8,553 nt of DNA from Gammaproteobacteria bacterium (GCA_947377625.1 CANCGR010000082.1:1-8553), one strand, 5' to 3'. Counted from the stretch's first letter, positions 1-6,327 are shown. Program-made: numbers and translations. Notes: generated by a model from the sequence alone, not told the origin.

Positions 1-855
1 ATCATTGCTGCACATGAGCTGCAGTCGGTGGTTGAAGACACAGACATGATTTTCCTGGCAGTTCCCAGCGGTAGTTTCCGGTCAGTAGTCAGGCAAATGA
101 AGCCTTTGCTACATCCTGGCGTGATCCTGATTACGGCTACCAAGGGCATTGAAGCGCTCACTTTCAAACTGATGAGCCAGATCCTCGCAGAAGAAGTGCC
201 TGATGCGCGCATAGGGGTGTTGAGTGGGCCCAATCTGGCCAAGGAAATTGTCAATCACAGTCCTACCGGCACCGTGATCGCCAGCAATGACGCCGAGCTG
301 CGAACCCTCGTGCAGGAAACGCTGCGTTCCGAAACTTTCCGCGTTTATGCCAACGATGACATGCTTGGAGTGGAACTGGGCGGCTCTCTCAAGAATATCT
401 ACGCGATCATTGCCGGCTTGGCAGACTCGATGGGCATGGGTCACAACACCATCGCCATGCTGATCACGCGCAGTCTCACTGAAATGGCGCGATTCGGTGT
501 GTGCCTGGGCGGAGATCCGATGACTTTCCTGGGCTTGTCGGGAGTGGGGGATTTGATCGTGACCTGTACTTCTCCGCTCAGCCGCAATTTCCGGGTCGGC
601 AAGGCGCTGGGTGAAGGCAAGGACATCGACATGATCATTGCTGAACTAGGTCAGGTAGCAGAAGGGGTCAACACCTTGAAACAGGTCAAGGAAAAGGCAG
701 ATGAGCTGGGGGTTTCGATGCCTTTGTGCAGTGGTTTGTACGAGATCATCTATAACAAGGCTCCTATCGGCCATATAATCGCTTCCGTGATGCTGGCAAA
801 AACCGCGCTGGATGTTGAATTTGTAGTGGGTAAGGCCAAATCACTGCCGGTGTAA
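1..855 (+). CDS. gpsA: NAD(P)H-dependent glycerol-3-phosphate dehydrogenase, 5'-truncated by the window edge
   Basis: Cytosolic enzyme that reduces dihydroxyacetone phosphate to sn-glycerol 3-phosphate, the backbone for phospholipid synthesis. The reading frame is open from base 1, so the visible 284 codons lack roughly the first 50-60 residues, including the N-terminal GxGxxG nucleotide-binding loop. Visible landmarks (window codon numbers) are the SGPNLAKE segment near 75-82, the ELGGSLKN helix with the catalytic-type lysine near codon 131, the MGMGHNTIAMLITR segment near 144-157, and the GLSGVGDLIVTC / SPLSRN substrate-binding block near 178-196. The GTG at 28 is an internal valine, not the start. 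The stop is TAA at 853-855, inside the loop of a hairpin. Family assignment is secure; cofactor preference cannot be read because the N-terminus is missing. Confidence 0.96.
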   Translation: MIAAHELQSVVEDTDMIFLAVPSGSFRSVVRQMKPLLHPGVILITATKGIEALTFKLMSQILAEEVPDARIGVLSGPNLAKEIVNHSPTGTVIASNDAELRTLVQETLRSETFRVYANDDMLGVELGGSLKNIYAIIAGLADSMGMGHNTIAMLITRSLTEMARFGVCLGGDPMTFLGLSGVGDLIVTCTSPLSRNFRVGKALGEGKDIDMIIAELGQVAEGVNTLKQVKEKADELGVSMPLCSGLYEIIYNKAPIGHIIASVMLAKTALDVEFVVGKAKSLPV

Positions 856-870
856 GTTGTCGCTGGCAGT
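843..870 (+). terminator. Hairpin over the gpsA stop codon, possible weak terminator or 3' stabiliser
   Basis: ACTGCCGGTG (843-852) pairs with CGCTGGCAGT (861-870) over ten positions, two of them G.U, leaving an eight-base loop that contains the gpsA TAA. It is followed by TTT and, a few bases later, TTTT, so the U-tract is weak. It may cut or protect the gpsA transcript before the DUF4389 gene. Seen directly as an inverted repeat; the role is inferred. Confidence 0.45.
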
Positions 871-923
871 TTCAGAATCGTTTTAAGCGTATTTATCAAG
901 TAAAGAGCAGGGGTGAACTGAGC

Positions 924-1379
924 ATGAACAACATGAACCAGGAACAAATCAAAGCCAATCTGTTGTCCACATCCTTCTGGATACGCGTTTTGTTCATGCT
1001 GATTTTTGCTTTGGTGCTGTGGGCACTGTGGCTGGCAGTGATTGTGATTTGCGTGGTGCAGACCGTCATCGTACTGATCACCGGCGAGATCAACGAACAA
1101 CTGCAGAAGCTCGGCGCGATAGCCGCCAACTATTTAAGCCAGATTGTCAGCTTCATGGTGTTTGCCACTGAAGAAAAGCCATTCCCGTTCTCACCGTTCC
1201 CGGAGAATGGCGGTAGCAAAGCCAGCGATGAACCCAAGGCCGGCACTGTTATGCCTGCAGCCGCTGCCACCGATGCTCCCAAAAAAGATATTCCAGTGCT
1301 CAGTGATGCAGTGAAGGAAGATGATAACGACGACGATTCCTTCTACGACCCTGAGCGTGACAGTGGGGCTACCCGTTAA
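924..1379 (+). CDS. DUF4389 family membrane protein of unknown function
   Basis: A 151-residue protein of unknown function, recognised as DUF4389. A long hydrophobic stretch at about residues 19-52 is enough for one long or two short membrane helices. It runs into the family hallmark LITGExNEQLxxLG (51-64), an amphipathic helix, and ATEEKPFPFSPFP (81-93). The tail (about 97-151) is low-complexity: an Ala/Pro-rich linker followed by an acidic run around 131-145, probably disordered and cytosolic. The ATG at 924 was chosen because AGGGG at 909-913 lies ten bases upstream; the next ATG, at 933, is too far from it. The gene sits 68 bp after gpsA and 20 bp before sixA, which suggests co-transcription with sixA. 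Family call is firm; no biochemical role can be given. Confidence 0.88.
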   Translation: MNNMNQEQIKANLLSTSFWIRVLFMLIFALVLWALWLAVIVICVVQTVIVLITGEINEQLQKLGAIAANYLSQIVSFMVFATEEKPFPFSPFPENGGSKASDEPKAGTVMPAAAATDAPKKDIPVLSDAVKEDDNDDDSFYDPERDSGATR

Positions 1380-1399
1380 GCCAAGTGCCGGCGGACAGA

Positions 1400-1867
1400 A
1401 TGAATCTTTATCTGCTCCGCCACGGTGAAGCCGAGCCGCGTCATTATGACGACTCGTTGCGTGCGCTAACGTCGCACGGCAAGCAGGAAGTCATCAACGT
1501 TGCCCGGCAGTTTGCCAAACACAACATCACGCTGACTTCCTGTTTTCACAGCCCCTATACAAGAACCACCCAGACTTGTGCACTGTTTCTGGCCGAGTCA
1601 GGTATTGCAATAAAGGCTGAACCACTCTCGTTGCTCACTCCTAATCATCGCGCGCTGCAAGTGCTGGCGTTCTTGCGCACTATGCAGTCTGAGCATGTGC
1701 TGCTGGTTACCCATAATCCGCTCGTGTCCGAGCTGTTGGCAGTGCTCACTGATACTGAGGTCGAAACCATGCATATCTTTTCGACCAGCGAGCTTGATGC
1801 AGTGGAGTGCCAGGCTTGTACTGCAGGCGGTGGCGTGGTGTCGTTCAGACTGATGGCGCAAGTGTGA
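1400..1867 (+). CDS. sixA: Phosphohistidine phosphatase SixA (histidine phosphatase superfamily)
   Basis: A 155-residue cytosolic phosphatase. In E. coli SixA removes phosphate from histidine on phosphotransfer proteins such as ArcB and the nitrogen PTS. The protein opens with MNLYLLRHGEAE, with the phospho-accepting histidine at residue 8 in RHG (7-9). SPYTRTTQT (51-59) carries the second arginine, and LLVTHNP (101-107) carries the second catalytic histidine at 105. It is a short, single-domain branch-2 enzyme close to the E. coli length of about 161. A GTG at 1385 would add five residues, but ATG 1400 places the RHG motif at its usual distance from the N-terminus and is preferred; the ribosome-binding site is weak. 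The gene overlaps the next by four bases. Assignment is strong; the partner protein is not known from this window. Confidence 0.93.
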   Translation: MNLYLLRHGEAEPRHYDDSLRALTSHGKQEVINVARQFAKHNITLTSCFHSPYTRTTQTCALFLAESGIAIKAEPLSLLTPNHRALQVLAFLRTMQSEHVLLVTHNPLVSELLAVLTDTEVETMHIFSTSELDAVECQACTAGGGVVSFRLMAQV

Positions 1868-2724
1868 GTTCCTCGCATCCCTTAGTCCAGGAACTGCGTT
1901 TGCAGTTATCCAATGGCCAGGACTGTGCGCTGCTGATGTTCGGCCCTGAACAGGCACCACCAATTCTCGCGTTGCACGGATGGCAAGACAACGCGGCTTC
2001 GTTTTTGGAGTTGGCGGCATTGTTGCCGGAGTACCGTGTGATAGCGCTCGATTTCCCCGGTCACGGTTTGTCTGCGCGCCGGCCGCTGTCATCGCCGTAT
2101 TACATCTGGAGCTATATTGCGGAAATCAGGGGCGTGGTGGAGCACTTCGGCTGGCCGCAGTTCACGTTGATGGGCCATTCGATGGGCGGGGCAGTCGCTT
2201 GCCTTTATGCGGCGCTCTATCCGCAAGAATTGTCGCGGCTGATATTGCTGGATATCCTCGGACCGGTAGCGACCGCCCCTACACAACTGCCGGCACAAAT
2301 GCGCGAAGCCTTGGCCCAGCTGGATTCATTGAAAGCACGGCAGCGGCATTATTACAGCGATTTTCAGTCAGCAGTGCAGGCGAGAGCGGAAAAAGGACTC
2401 TCACTTGCGGCAGCTACACAGCTAGGTCAACGCGGCATTGTCTGTGATGAACAGGGTTGCTACTGGAGCTTCGATCCACGCCTGCGTGTGCTAAGCCCGA
2501 TGAGTTTGAGTGAAGAACAGGTGGCGGCCTTTATGCAGGAAGTGGTGTGTCCTGCATTGATAGTGCTTTCCACTGTGTTCTGGCAAAAACGCAGGATGAT
2601 GTATGAACAACGCAAAACCTATCTGCGTCATGCAACGATTCATGAGCTCGCTGGCAGCCACCATCAGCACATGGAAGCGCAGGCGGCGGAAATCGCCGCC
2701 TTGATCAAAGCGTTTCTTATTTGA
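1864..2724 (+). CDS. Alpha/beta hydrolase, substrate unknown
   Basis: A 286-residue alpha/beta-hydrolase-fold protein with no signal peptide. Motifs in order: LHGWQDNAASF (37-47, oxyanion-hole HG), LDFPGHGLS (62-70), the nucleophile elbow GHSMGG with Ser106, and GSHHQHME (264-271), which supplies the catalytic histidine. The HGWxDNAASF and HHxHxE signatures match the SERHL/MhpC-like set annotated only as hydrolases in many proteobacteria. After strand 7 (PALIVLS, 230-236) I see no aspartate or glutamate in the usual place; Asp130 after strand 6 could serve instead. GTG 1864 overlaps the sixA stop as GTGA, typical of translational coupling; an upstream GTG at 1807 would lie deep inside sixA. 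The 3' end overlaps folE by eight bases in convergent orientation. Fold assignment is firm; the reaction is not known. Confidence 0.88.
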   Translation: MSSSHPLVQELRLQLSNGQDCALLMFGPEQAPPILALHGWQDNAASFLELAALLPEYRVIALDFPGHGLSARRPLSSPYYIWSYIAEIRGVVEHFGWPQFTLMGHSMGGAVACLYAALYPQELSRLILLDILGPVATAPTQLPAQMREALAQLDSLKARQRHYYSDFQSAVQARAEKGLSLAAATQLGQRGIVCDEQGCYWSFDPRLRVLSPMSLSEEQVAAFMQEVVCPALIVLSTVFWQKRRMMYEQRKTYLRHATIHELAGSHHQHMEAQAAEIAALIKAFLI

Positions 2725-2727
2725 TCA
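2681..2727. terminator. Two adjacent perfect hairpins at the convergent hydrolase/folE junction
   Basis: Stem 1 is AGGCGGCG (2681-2688) against CGCCGCCT (2694-2701), eight perfect GC-rich pairs with a five-base loop, inside the hydrolase 3' end. Stem 2 is TGATCAAA (2702-2709) against TTTGATCA (2720-2727), eight perfect pairs with a ten-base loop, covering both stop codons. Neither is followed by a long T-run on either strand. Their position just past or over both gene ends suggests a bidirectional transcription stop or 3'-end protection; this is inferred from structure only. Confidence 0.5.
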
Positions 2728-3256
2728 GCGACAGGAATTCGCTGCGGGTGGTTTGACGTTCGCGAAATGCGCCCAGCATGCACGAAGTCGTCATTACTGA
2801 ATTCTGTTTCTGCACGCCGCGCATCATCATGCACATGTGCTGCGATTCAATGATCACGCCCACACCAAGTGCTTTGGTTTTCTCCATGATGGTTTCGGCA
2901 ATTTGATGGGTCAGGTTTTCCTGAATCTGCAAGCGGCGCGCAAACATGTCGACGATACGGGCGATTTTTGACAGGCCGATCACCATGCCGGTCGGCAGGT
3001 AGGCAACATGGCATTTGCCGATAAACGGCAGCATGTGATGCTCGCACAACGAATAGAGCTCGATGTTTTTCACGATCACCATTTCATTGGAAGTGGTGGG
3101 AAACATTGCGCCATTGATTATCTCATCGACATTCTGCTGGTAGCCCTGGGTCAGGAATTCCATGGCTTTGGCAGCGCGTTCCGGTGTTCCCAACAGGCCA
3201 GGCCGGTTCAAGTCTTCGCCGGTGGCTTTGATGATGCTGGCGTAAGCGTCTTTCAT
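2717..3256 (-). CDS. folE: GTP cyclohydrolase I, zinc-dependent type (FolE1)
   Basis: Catalyses GTP to 7,8-dihydroneopterin triphosphate plus formate, the first step of tetrahydrofolate synthesis; the enzyme works as a cytosolic homo-oligomer. The 179-residue protein carries the type I signatures: GTPERAAKAMEF (23-34), SLCEHHMLPF (69-78) and ESQHMCMMMRGVQK (137-150). Cys71, His74 and Cys142 match the zinc ligands by spacing, and His73 and His140 match the catalytic histidines. Because these are present this is FolE1, not the zinc-independent FolE2. It is shorter than E. coli FolE (222) at the N-terminus, as is common. An in-frame TAA just upstream leaves ATG 3254-3256 as the only start, with a GGAAAG-like site before it. 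Divergent from prmB across 72 bp; convergent with the hydrolase. Confidence 0.96.
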   Translation of the reverse strand: MKDAYASIIKATGEDLNRPGLLGTPERAAKAMEFLTQGYQQNVDEIINGAMFPTTSNEMVIVKNIELYSLCEHHMLPFIGKCHVAYLPTGMVIGLSKIARIVDMFARRLQIQENLTHQIAETIMEKTKALGVGVIIESQHMCMMMRGVQKQNSVMTTSCMLGAFRERQTTRSEFLSLIK

Positions 3257-3328
3257 ACTAATACTTTCCAGTTACAGCTAAACTGCGCACCCTACGCGAT
3301 TACATAAGCAGGGTAAAGCAGGCCAGCA

Positions 3329-4213
3329 ATGTTGTTGATTGGAGTGGTAAATACGCAGGAATGTCTGGAAAAGATGACTGCAGCCTTTGATGGGGCCAAT
3401 TTATTTTTTGGCCACGGCACCGACAATTCCTGGGACGAGGCCTGCTGGTTGCTGGAGACTTTGGCGCGTCGCCGCGCGTTACCGCCGCTGCAACTTGATA
3501 CGGCGTTGCCTGTGGATCTGCTGGCCGAAGTTGAGGCGCTTGCTACTGTGCGTATCGAGACGCGCAAACCGCTGGCCTATCTGCTGAATGAAGCCTGGTT
3601 CTGTGGTTTGCCCTTCTATGTTGATGAACGAGTCCTTGTGCCACGTTCGCCGTTTGCGGAATTGATCAATACCCGTTTTGAAACCCTGCTTAAAACTGCA
3701 CCACGCCGCATTCTGGACTTGTGCACGGGCGGAGGATGCATTGGCATTGCTTGTGCGATCGCATTTCCGGAAGCAGAAGTGGTGTTGGCTGACCTGAGTC
3801 CGGACGCATTGGCAGTGGCGCGTATCAATATCGAAAAACACAAACTGGGTGACCGTGTGCAGGTGGTGGAATCGGATTTGTTTGCGAGCGTAACCGGCAG
3901 GTTTGATTTGATTGTCAGCAACCCCCCTTATGTTGGCGCTGAAGAATATGAAGACTTGCCGGCAGAATATCTGCGCGAACCTGAGCTCGGTTTGTTGACG
4001 GGTAATGACGGCCTGGAAATTCCCCTGCGCATTCTCGAACAGGCTGCAACGTACCTGAGTGATGATGGTCTGCTGTTGCTGGAAACTGGCGCCACCTGGC
4101 CTTTGCTGGATGAAGCGCGCACTGATTTGCCGTTCCTGTGGCTGGAATTTGAATATGGCGGTGAAGGTATTTGTGCGCTGAAGGCGAGTGAGTTGCGTAC
4201 TCAATCGCGGTGA
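3329..4213 (+). CDS. prmB: Ribosomal protein uL3 N5-glutamine methyltransferase PrmB
   Basis: SAM-dependent methyltransferase that modifies a glutamine side chain of ribosomal protein L3 during 50S assembly. Motifs in the 294-residue protein: FFGHGTDNSWDEA (26-38), diagnostic of PrmB over the paralogue PrmC; NEAWFCGLPFYVDERVLVPRSP (87-108); the SAM loop LDLCTGGGCIGI (129-140); LADLSPDAL (153-161); and the glutamine-binding NPPY (198-201). It ends with WLEFEYGGEGICAL (271-284) like E. coli PrmB. It is about 16 residues shorter than the E. coli protein, and the first 20 residues match poorly; an in-frame TAA at 3314-3316 rules out a longer start. AGCAGG at 3317-3322 may be the ribosome-binding site. 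The 3' end overlaps the LysR gene by 13 bases. Confidence 0.95.
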   Translation: MLLIGVVNTQECLEKMTAAFDGANLFFGHGTDNSWDEACWLLETLARRRALPPLQLDTALPVDLLAEVEALATVRIETRKPLAYLLNEAWFCGLPFYVDERVLVPRSPFAELINTRFETLLKTAPRRILDLCTGGGCIGIACAIAFPEAEVVLADLSPDALAVARINIEKHKLGDRVQVVESDLFASVTGRFDLIVSNPPYVGAEEYEDLPAEYLREPELGLLTGNDGLEIPLRILEQAATYLSDDGLLLLETGATWPLLDEARTDLPFLWLEFEYGGEGICALKASELRTQSR

Positions 4214-5082
4214 GCCTCCAGCACTTTCAGGAAAGTCTGTGCAGCCTTGCTGAGTGTGCGTTCCTTGTGACGTATGCACACCAGTCGGCGGTTCAGGGTC
4301 ACTGACTTGATATTGAGAGCCACCACCGAACGCTCGTCCAGCATCGTGGCCGGCAACACGCTCCAGGAATCACCGATCGATACCATCGCCTTCAGAGTCT
4401 CCAGATTGTCGATGCTCATATCCTGGTCCAGTTTCAGGGTCAGTCCTTGCTGCTCGAATAACTGCGAGACGGTGCGGCCGGTGTAAAAACGCACATCCGG
4501 CAAAATGGCCGTATAGCTGGTCAAGTCGCTCAGCTTCACGTTTTTTTGCTTCAACAGCGGATGATCACGCGCCACCACGAAGTGCAAGGTGTCGTGCCAG
4601 ATATCCTGTGTCAGCAATGAATCATTGGCGCGTTCTTCATACGTGGTGATGCCGAGCTCTCCCTTGCCTTCCAGAATGTTTTGATGGGTGTCCTGCGAAT
4701 TGAGAAAGCTTATGCTGAGCTTCACGTCCGGATAGGTTTTTTTGTATTCGCGCAGCACTCGCGGCAAGCGGTGCAGTCCGATGTGATGGCTGGTCACCAG
4801 CTTTAGGTTGCCCTGTACCTGGCCAGACAGATCATCAAGCGCCTGCCGGGTCTGCTCGATCAATTGCAGAATCTGACGCGCGCGCGGCAGCAGACATTCT
4901 CCGGCCTCGGTCAGCGCCAACTGCCAGCCAATGCGGTCAAACAGACGCTGGTTCAAATCCGCTTCCAGGGTCAGAATGCGTTTACTGATGGCCGGCTGGG
5001 TCAGGTGCAGCTGGTCAGCAGCGCGCGAGAATGAGTTCTTGTCGGCTACGGCTACGAAAGCGCGCAGGTTCTGGAAGTCCAT
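4201..5082 (-). CDS. LysR-family transcriptional regulator, resembling the leuC-linked subgroup
   Basis: A 293-residue DNA-binding regulator. The N-terminal winged helix-turn-helix (about 1-60) includes SFSRAADQLHLTQPAISKRI (17-36), followed by the linker helix and an effector-binding domain from about residue 90. The segments SHHIGLHRLPRVL, LETLKAMVSIGDSWSVLP and HKERTLSKAAQTFL closely recall, from memory, the regulator next to leuC in pseudomonads. I chose ATG 5080-5082, with GAGGA just upstream and the standard LysR N-terminus, over the ATG nine codons earlier, whose AGGA is almost touching it. The gene is convergent with prmB and divergent from aroC, so the 136-bp spacer probably holds its own operator. 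It may control aroC, leuCD or itself, through an unidentified small ligand. Family is certain; targets are inferred. Confidence 0.93.
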   Translation of the reverse strand: MDFQNLRAFVAVADKNSFSRAADQLHLTQPAISKRILTLEADLNQRLFDRIGWQLALTEAGECLLPRARQILQLIEQTRQALDDLSGQVQGNLKLVTSHHIGLHRLPRVLREYKKTYPDVKLSISFLNSQDTHQNILEGKGELGITTYEERANDSLLTQDIWHDTLHFVVARDHPLLKQKNVKLSDLTSYTAILPDVRFYTGRTVSQLFEQQGLTLKLDQDMSIDNLETLKAMVSIGDSWSVLPATMLDERSVVALNIKSVTLNRRLVCIRHKERTLSKAAQTFLKVLEAHRD

Positions 5083-5124
5083 AAGTCCTCGGCTGGAGTG
5101 AATCAGCATTCCTAAAGGTAATGG

Positions 5125-5145
5125 AATTCATAAAAATTATAAATT
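5125..5145. promoter_or_regulatory. AT-rich palindrome, candidate LysR operator between the LysR gene and aroC
   Basis: AATTCATAA (5125-5133) and TTATAAATT (5137-5145) are inverted repeats with one mismatch and a three-base centre. The position in a divergent LysR-target spacer fits an autoregulatory operator, but a centred T-N11-A box is not exact (the centred pair is T-N13-A). The right arm overlaps promoter-like boxes on both strands. Binding by the neighbouring regulator is inferred. Confidence 0.4.
5136..5143. promoter_or_regulatory. Overlapping -10-like boxes for the LysR gene (-) and aroC (+)
   Basis: On the minus strand 5141-5136 reads TATAAT, a perfect sigma70 -10 hexamer; it would give the LysR gene a leader of about 45-50 bases. 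On the plus strand 5138-5143 reads TATAAA, a possible -10 for aroC with a leader of about 70 bases. I find no good -35 hexamer at 16-18 bp for either, which would fit activator-dependent or extended contacts, or may mean one box is fortuitous. Confidence 0.35.
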
Positions 5146-5218
5146 TGTTTTATTCGGGGGAGGTGGTTAATCTGCGCGCCATCTTGAATGCCTCTCTCTA
5201 CAACAGGGACACACGACC

Positions 5219-6313
5219 ATGTCGGGCAACAGTTTCGGCAAGTTGTTTTGCGTAACGACCTTTGGTGAAAGCCACGGGCCGGCGCTGGGCTGCATAGTAG
5301 ATGGTTGCCCGCCGGGACTCATGCTGACTGAAGCAGATCTCCAGCTCGACCTTGACCGCCGCAAGCCCGGCACCTCCCGCTTCACCACCCAGCGCCGCGA
5401 AGACGATGCCGTGCGCATCTTGTCTGGCGTGTTTGAAGGGGTGACTACCGGGACGCCCATTGGCCTGCTGATCGAAAATACCGACCAGAAGAGCAAGGAC
5501 TACGGCAACATCAAAGACCTGTTCCGCCCCGCCCATGCTGACTACACCTATACCCACAAGTACGGGATCCGTGACTACCGGGGCGGTGGTCGTTCCTCGG
5601 CCCGCGAAACCGCGATGCGGGTGGCGGCAGGGGCCATTGCCAAGAAGTACCTGGCAGAAAAATTCGGGGTTAGTGTGCGCGGCTATCTGAGTCAGTTGGG
5701 TCCGATCAAGCTCGATTTGGTGGACTGGGAAGAAGTCGGTAACAACCCGTTCTTCTGTCCGGATCCTGCCAAGGTAGCGGAGCTGGAAGCCTATATGACC
5801 GCACTTAACAAGGAGGGTAACTCCATCGGCGCCAGGATTACCGTAGTGGCTTCCGGAGTGCCGGTGGGGTTGGGGGAACCGATCTTTGACCGTCTCGATG
5901 CCGAGCTGGCACATGGGCTGATGAGCATCAATGCAGTCAAAGGAGTTGAGATTGGGGCAGGCTTTGGGGTGGTCGAACAGAAGGGTTCCGAGCATCGCGA
6001 TCTGATGACTCCACAGGGTTTTCTCAGTAACAACGCAGGTGGTATTTTGGGCGGCATCAGCTCGGGTCAGGACATCATTGCGCATCTGGCATTGAAGCCT
6101 ACTTCTAGCATTAGAATTCCTGGACAAACAATTGATATTAATGGAAATTCTGCCGAGATTATTACTACTGGCAGACATGATCCGTGTGTAGGAATTCGAG
6201 CAACTCCCATTGCTGAAGCCATGATGGCGTTGACCCTGATGGATCATCTGCTCAGGCATCGAGCCCAGAACATTGATGTTGCGGTAAAAACGCCAGATAT
6301 TTCAAAGCGTTGA
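5219..6313 (+). CDS. aroC: Chorismate synthase
   Basis: Last step of the shikimate pathway: 5-enolpyruvylshikimate 3-phosphate to chorismate, using reduced FMN as a catalyst; a cytosolic homotetramer in known cases. The 364-residue protein has the family signatures GESHGPALG (16-24), RRKPGTSRFTTQRREDD (47-63), RPAHADYTYTHKYGIRDYRGGGRSSARE (103-130), NNAGGILGGISSG (271-283) and GRHDPC (318-323). The length matches other proteobacterial enzymes (about 360). The start is fixed: an in-frame TAA at 5168-5170 is followed by no other start codon before ATG 5219, and AGGGA at 5205-5209 is the likely ribosome-binding site. Codons 294-333 change abruptly to AT-rich synonymous choices while the protein stays canonical. 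The stop overlaps a hairpin. leuC follows after 79 bp. Confidence 0.97.
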   Translation: MSGNSFGKLFCVTTFGESHGPALGCIVDGCPPGLMLTEADLQLDLDRRKPGTSRFTTQRREDDAVRILSGVFEGVTTGTPIGLLIENTDQKSKDYGNIKDLFRPAHADYTYTHKYGIRDYRGGGRSSARETAMRVAAGAIAKKYLAEKFGVSVRGYLSQLGPIKLDLVDWEEVGNNPFFCPDPAKVAELEAYMTALNKEGNSIGARITVVASGVPVGLGEPIFDRLDAELAHGLMSINAVKGVEIGAGFGVVEQKGSEHRDLMTPQGFLSNNAGGILGGISSGQDIIAHLALKPTSSIRIPGQTIDINGNSAEIITTGRHDPCVGIRATPIAEAMMALTLMDHLLRHRAQNIDVAVKTPDISKR

Positions 6314-6327
6314 ACTTGGTAGTTCAA
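6301..6327 (+). terminator. Overlapping alternative hairpins at the aroC stop codon
   Basis: TTCAA (6301-6305) can pair with TTGAA (6310-6314), and TTGAACT (6310-6316) can pair perfectly with AGTTCAA (6321-6327) across a TGGT loop. The two stems share 6310-6314, so they exclude each other. The longer one includes the aroC TGA and is followed by ATTTAATTAAT rather than a clean T-run. It may be a weak terminator or attenuator-like fold before leuC; both stems are AT-rich and weak. Confidence 0.3.

Noticed and set aside
1598..2092. 164-codon minus-strand frame opposite sixA and the hydrolase
   Set aside because: It is antisense to two well-supported overlapping genes, with no initiation signal and no recognisable protein family.
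3257..3328. Divergent promoter pair between folE and prmB
   Set aside because: A promoter must be near, but the best hexamers on the minus strand (TTTACC and TAGGGT, 17 bp apart) match the consensus poorly, and I found nothing better for prmB. No site can be named.
4189..4203. TGAGT/ACTCA inverted repeat at the prmB-LysR convergent junction
   Set aside because: The stem is only five base pairs with a five-base loop and no T-run, which is expected by chance in this length of sequence.
3479..4279. 266-codon open frame on the minus strand opposite prmB
   Set aside because: It covers prmB and the end of the LysR gene, and is rich in Gln/Arg/Phe as expected of an antisense frame. There is no domain and no promoter.
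5188..5268. Short frame from ATG 5188 overlapping the aroC start
   Set aside because: It has about 26 codons, its ATG is over 20 bases from the strong SD-like tract, and it has no recognisable content. It is probably chance.
5198..6259. 353-codon open frame on the minus strand opposite aroC
   Set aside because: It is complementary to a secure chorismate synthase gene, with antisense-type composition and no recognisable domain.
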